This document shows, in pieces, positions 7,787-9,478 of a stretch of 9,478 nucleotides of DNA. The notes under the pieces were generated by a model. That model saw only the letters and a program-made list of their open reading frames with translations. It made no database searches and was not told the origin of the DNA. The stretch covers positions 1 through 9,478 of the forward strand of contig JAJYJD010000126.1 in assembly GCA_021789755.1 (NCBI GenBank), given 5' to 3'. The position numbers and the translations under genes are program-made. The DNA comes from Bacteroidota bacterium. GTDB taxonomy: Bacteria; Bacteroidota; Ignavibacteria; Kryptoniales; JAKASW01. The first letter of the stretch is position 1. Each line of letters starts with the position of its first letter.

Positions 7787-9463
7787 TCACGTCAAATGGC
7801 AGTCTATGCATCTCGTTCCTATCGGTCTGTATTTCACAACTGGCTTATTGTTTATTTCGACGGTCGGATGGCATTTCTCGCAAGGGACGTCAGCATGCTT
7901 TCCCGTCAGTGGAAAGTCCGACTGTGTGTCGTGGTTGAATGTAGTCTTTTTCCAGTCGTCGGAAGTGTGACAGTTGCGGCAGTGAGTAATGCCGTCCAGG
8001 GCGAATTGCCCGGCGTGCTCATCTTCATGACATGAATAACAGTGCGTATCAAGACCGACATACTGAACCGGAATCTCATGATTCTTCGGTTGCTTGTGAC
8101 AGGCGGCGCATGCAATTACCGCGTGCTTTCCGCTTAATGGAAAGCCGGTCTTGTCATGAGAGAAGACCAGTTTCTGCCACGAATCGGTGGTATGACACGT
8201 GACGCACCCGTCGGTCATGACCTTCGCGAATTGCCCACCGTGAACGTTGGAATGGCAAGTCGTGCATGTGATGCTTCCCGCCCAGATAAATTGCCGGGTA
8301 GAGGGAGCGTTTACTTTGTGAGCCAGATGGCAGTCGGTACAAGCTACCGCGAGATGCGCTCCTTCAAGTGGGAAAGTCGATTTCTGGTGATCGTCAATGG
8401 TAAACGTCGCCGGTGTGAATCCATAAACGTTGTGACATCTCTGGCACTTGTCGCCGCCGGCGATCTTGTTGAACTGCCCGGCATGCGCGTCCGCATGGCA
8501 GTCCGAGCATTCAGAGAATCTGGTAATGTGAAAGCCTAAACCGCCGCTGACGTTTCTCTTCTTAGGATCTTCCTGATGGCACTCGGCGCACTTTACGTCG
8601 GCATGTTTGCCGAGAAGAGGGTAAGCCGTTTTTGAGTGATCGAACTCCGAGCCGGAAACTTCCAGGAAACTCTCCGTCGTGTGGCAGGAAGAGCAAGCCT
8701 GTTTGAAAGTGCCCTTGTGCGGATCGGCGTGGCAAGAGGCGCATGACGCGAAAGCAAGGCCGACGTATTTGATCGTTTTGCCGTCACTCATCTTCTGGTT
8801 ATGACAGCTGTAGCATGCCACAGTTCTGTGCTGCCCGGTCAGCGGATACTCGGTCTTGTCGTGGTCGAATTTTGAAACGGGTTTCCACCGGTAAGTATCG
8901 TGACATGAAGAACATGATTGGGAGAATTGTCCCTTATGCACGTCTTCGTGGCATGAGGAGCAGGACGGCGACAATCCCAGGTAGGTATTCTGAAGCTGCG
9001 CGGTCGGTAGTTCCTTGACGTCCGCTGCGCGAATCCGCGTCACATTGTGGCAGGACCGGCAGCCGATAGAATCGTGCTTTCCGGTAAGCCTGAAACCGAC
9101 GACCGAGTGATCGAAAGTCGCAGTGTCGAACCTGACGATCTCGTAATTTCTGCCAAGATGCTCCTGGTGACACTCGGCGCACTGCTTCGCCTTCACCGTC
9201 GCGTGGTAACCGACGTTTTCGCCGATGCGGCCGGCGATCTCTTTGTGGCATTTGAGGCAATTCGCATTGGAGATAAGTTTGCCCAGCGTGTGGCAGGAGG
9301 TGCAGTTGGTGATCCCTTCGAGGTTCGAATGCCAGTGCGAGAGCGGGCCGGGTGAGAGCTGGCCGAAAGCAATTCCGCTCAATGCGAGGAGAACGGAAAC
9401 GGTTCGTGCGACATTTGCAATATAGAGACGAAAGTTCGCCGGATTCGACGATACCAATCTCAT
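7787..9463 (-). CDS. Twenty-haem c-type cytochrome built of tri-haem repeats
   Basis: The product has 558 residues. A Sec-type signal is seen at about 1-34 (hydrophobic TVSVLLALSGIAFG after a 20-residue n-region with three Arg), with no lipobox Cys. Twenty CxxCH sites follow, the first at Cys54 and the last at Cys552, only two residues from the stop. About 26 non-motif His are available, consistent with bis-His ligation throughout. Residues 117-556 are a tandem repeat whose unit carries three haems. An in-frame TAA lies directly before the ATG at 9463, so the start is well bounded; GGA six bases upstream is a weak ribosome site. Maturation would need the cytochrome c (Ccm or Ccs) system, which is not in the window. 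Soluble periplasmic, surface-bound and conduit roles are all open. It is the first gene visible in the operon, 20 nt before the decahaem gene. Confidence 0.95.
   Translation of the reverse strand: MRLVSSNPANFRLYIANVARTVSVLLALSGIAFGQLSPGPLSHWHSNLEGITNCTSCHTLGKLISNANCLKCHKEIAGRIGENVGYHATVKAKQCAECHQEHLGRNYEIVRFDTATFDHSVVGFRLTGKHDSIGCRSCHNVTRIRAADVKELPTAQLQNTYLGLSPSCSSCHEDVHKGQFSQSCSSCHDTYRWKPVSKFDHDKTEYPLTGQHRTVACYSCHNQKMSDGKTIKYVGLAFASCASCHADPHKGTFKQACSSCHTTESFLEVSGSEFDHSKTAYPLLGKHADVKCAECHQEDPKKRNVSGGLGFHITRFSECSDCHADAHAGQFNKIAGGDKCQRCHNVYGFTPATFTIDDHQKSTFPLEGAHLAVACTDCHLAHKVNAPSTRQFIWAGSITCTTCHSNVHGGQFAKVMTDGCVTCHTTDSWQKLVFSHDKTGFPLSGKHAVIACAACHKQPKNHEIPVQYVGLDTHCYSCHEDEHAGQFALDGITHCRNCHTSDDWKKTTFNHDTQSDFPLTGKHADVPCEKCHPTVEINNKPVVKYRPIGTRCIDCHLT
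7796..9115 (-). repeat. Five and a partial sixth tri-haem repeats in the 20-haem cytochrome
   Basis: Each unit is about 70-80 residues with three haem sites. Site a follows F-x-H-x-K-T-x-F/Y-P-L-x-G-K-H and then CxxCH. Site b is CxxCHxDxHxGQF. Site c is CxxCHTTxSW or a variant. Units start near residues 117, 199, 274, 354 and 434, with Cys of a/b/c at 135/168/184, 217/241/257, 292/319/340, 375/400/420 and 452/475/495. The sixth, from residue 509, has a (Cys528) and a degenerate b (Cys552) and then stops. Similarity is at protein level; the DNA has diverged. Confidence 0.9.
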
Positions 9464-9478
9464 TTAAGTTCCGACGTT

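Noticed and set aside
7767..7811. Longer start for the decahaem cytochrome at 7811, with AGGA 5 nt upstream.
   Set aside because: The AGGA lies inside the coding sequence of the upstream cytochrome, and the extra 15 residues would put a polar stretch in front of an otherwise complete signal peptide. The ATG at 7766 is preferred, though the longer form is not excluded.
7796..9115. Regularly spaced repeats that could suggest a CRISPR array.
   Set aside because: The periodicity is at protein level (tri-haem units of about 225 nt with diverged codons), with no identical short repeats or spacers.

Overview
The window looks like part of a chromosome from a free-living, respiring Gram-negative bacterium of moderate GC content. 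It carries an outer-membrane beta-barrel gene, signal peptides on multihaem cytochromes, a very large PAS-rich hybrid histidine kinase, and gene starts with poor Shine-Dalgarno sequences. This mix fits the Bacteroidota/Ignavibacteria side of the FCB group, or another metal-respiring anaerobe. That assignment is an inference from style and could be wrong. There are five protein genes, almost no intergenic DNA, and no RNA gene, insertion sequence, CRISPR array or phage-like gene that I can see.

Region 1 (1-3966, plus strand) is the 3' part of one giant gene. It encodes a cytoplasmic multi-PAS sensor: the tail of one PAS/PAC unit followed by seven more PAS units. After these come a HisKA/HATPase kinase core and a C-terminal receiver domain. 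Its 5' end lies outside the window.

Region 2 (4005-9463, minus strand) is a compact four-gene operon, read from right to left and convergent with the kinase gene. The order is a 20-CxxCH c-type cytochrome, a 10-CxxCH c-type cytochrome, a beta-barrel outer-membrane protein, and a membrane-anchored ferredoxin/FAD/NAD(P) oxidoreductase. Gaps are 20, 15 and 12 nt, so the four are probably co-transcribed from a promoter just outside the right edge.

Together the four genes resemble a trans-envelope electron conduit. A cytoplasm-facing flavin/iron-sulfur oxidoreductase would handle NAD(P)H or ferredoxin electrons, two cytochromes carrying 30 haems would form the wire, and a barrel could carry one of them through the outer membrane. 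This is the logic of porin-cytochrome complexes (Mtr, Pcc), but none of the proteins is recognisably MtrA, MtrB or MtrC. The most notable points are the tri-haem tandem repeat of the cytochromes, a repeat phase that carries across the gene boundary, and an oxidoreductase whose FAD-binding fold appears circularly permuted behind a ferredoxin domain with one cluster cysteine replaced by histidine.
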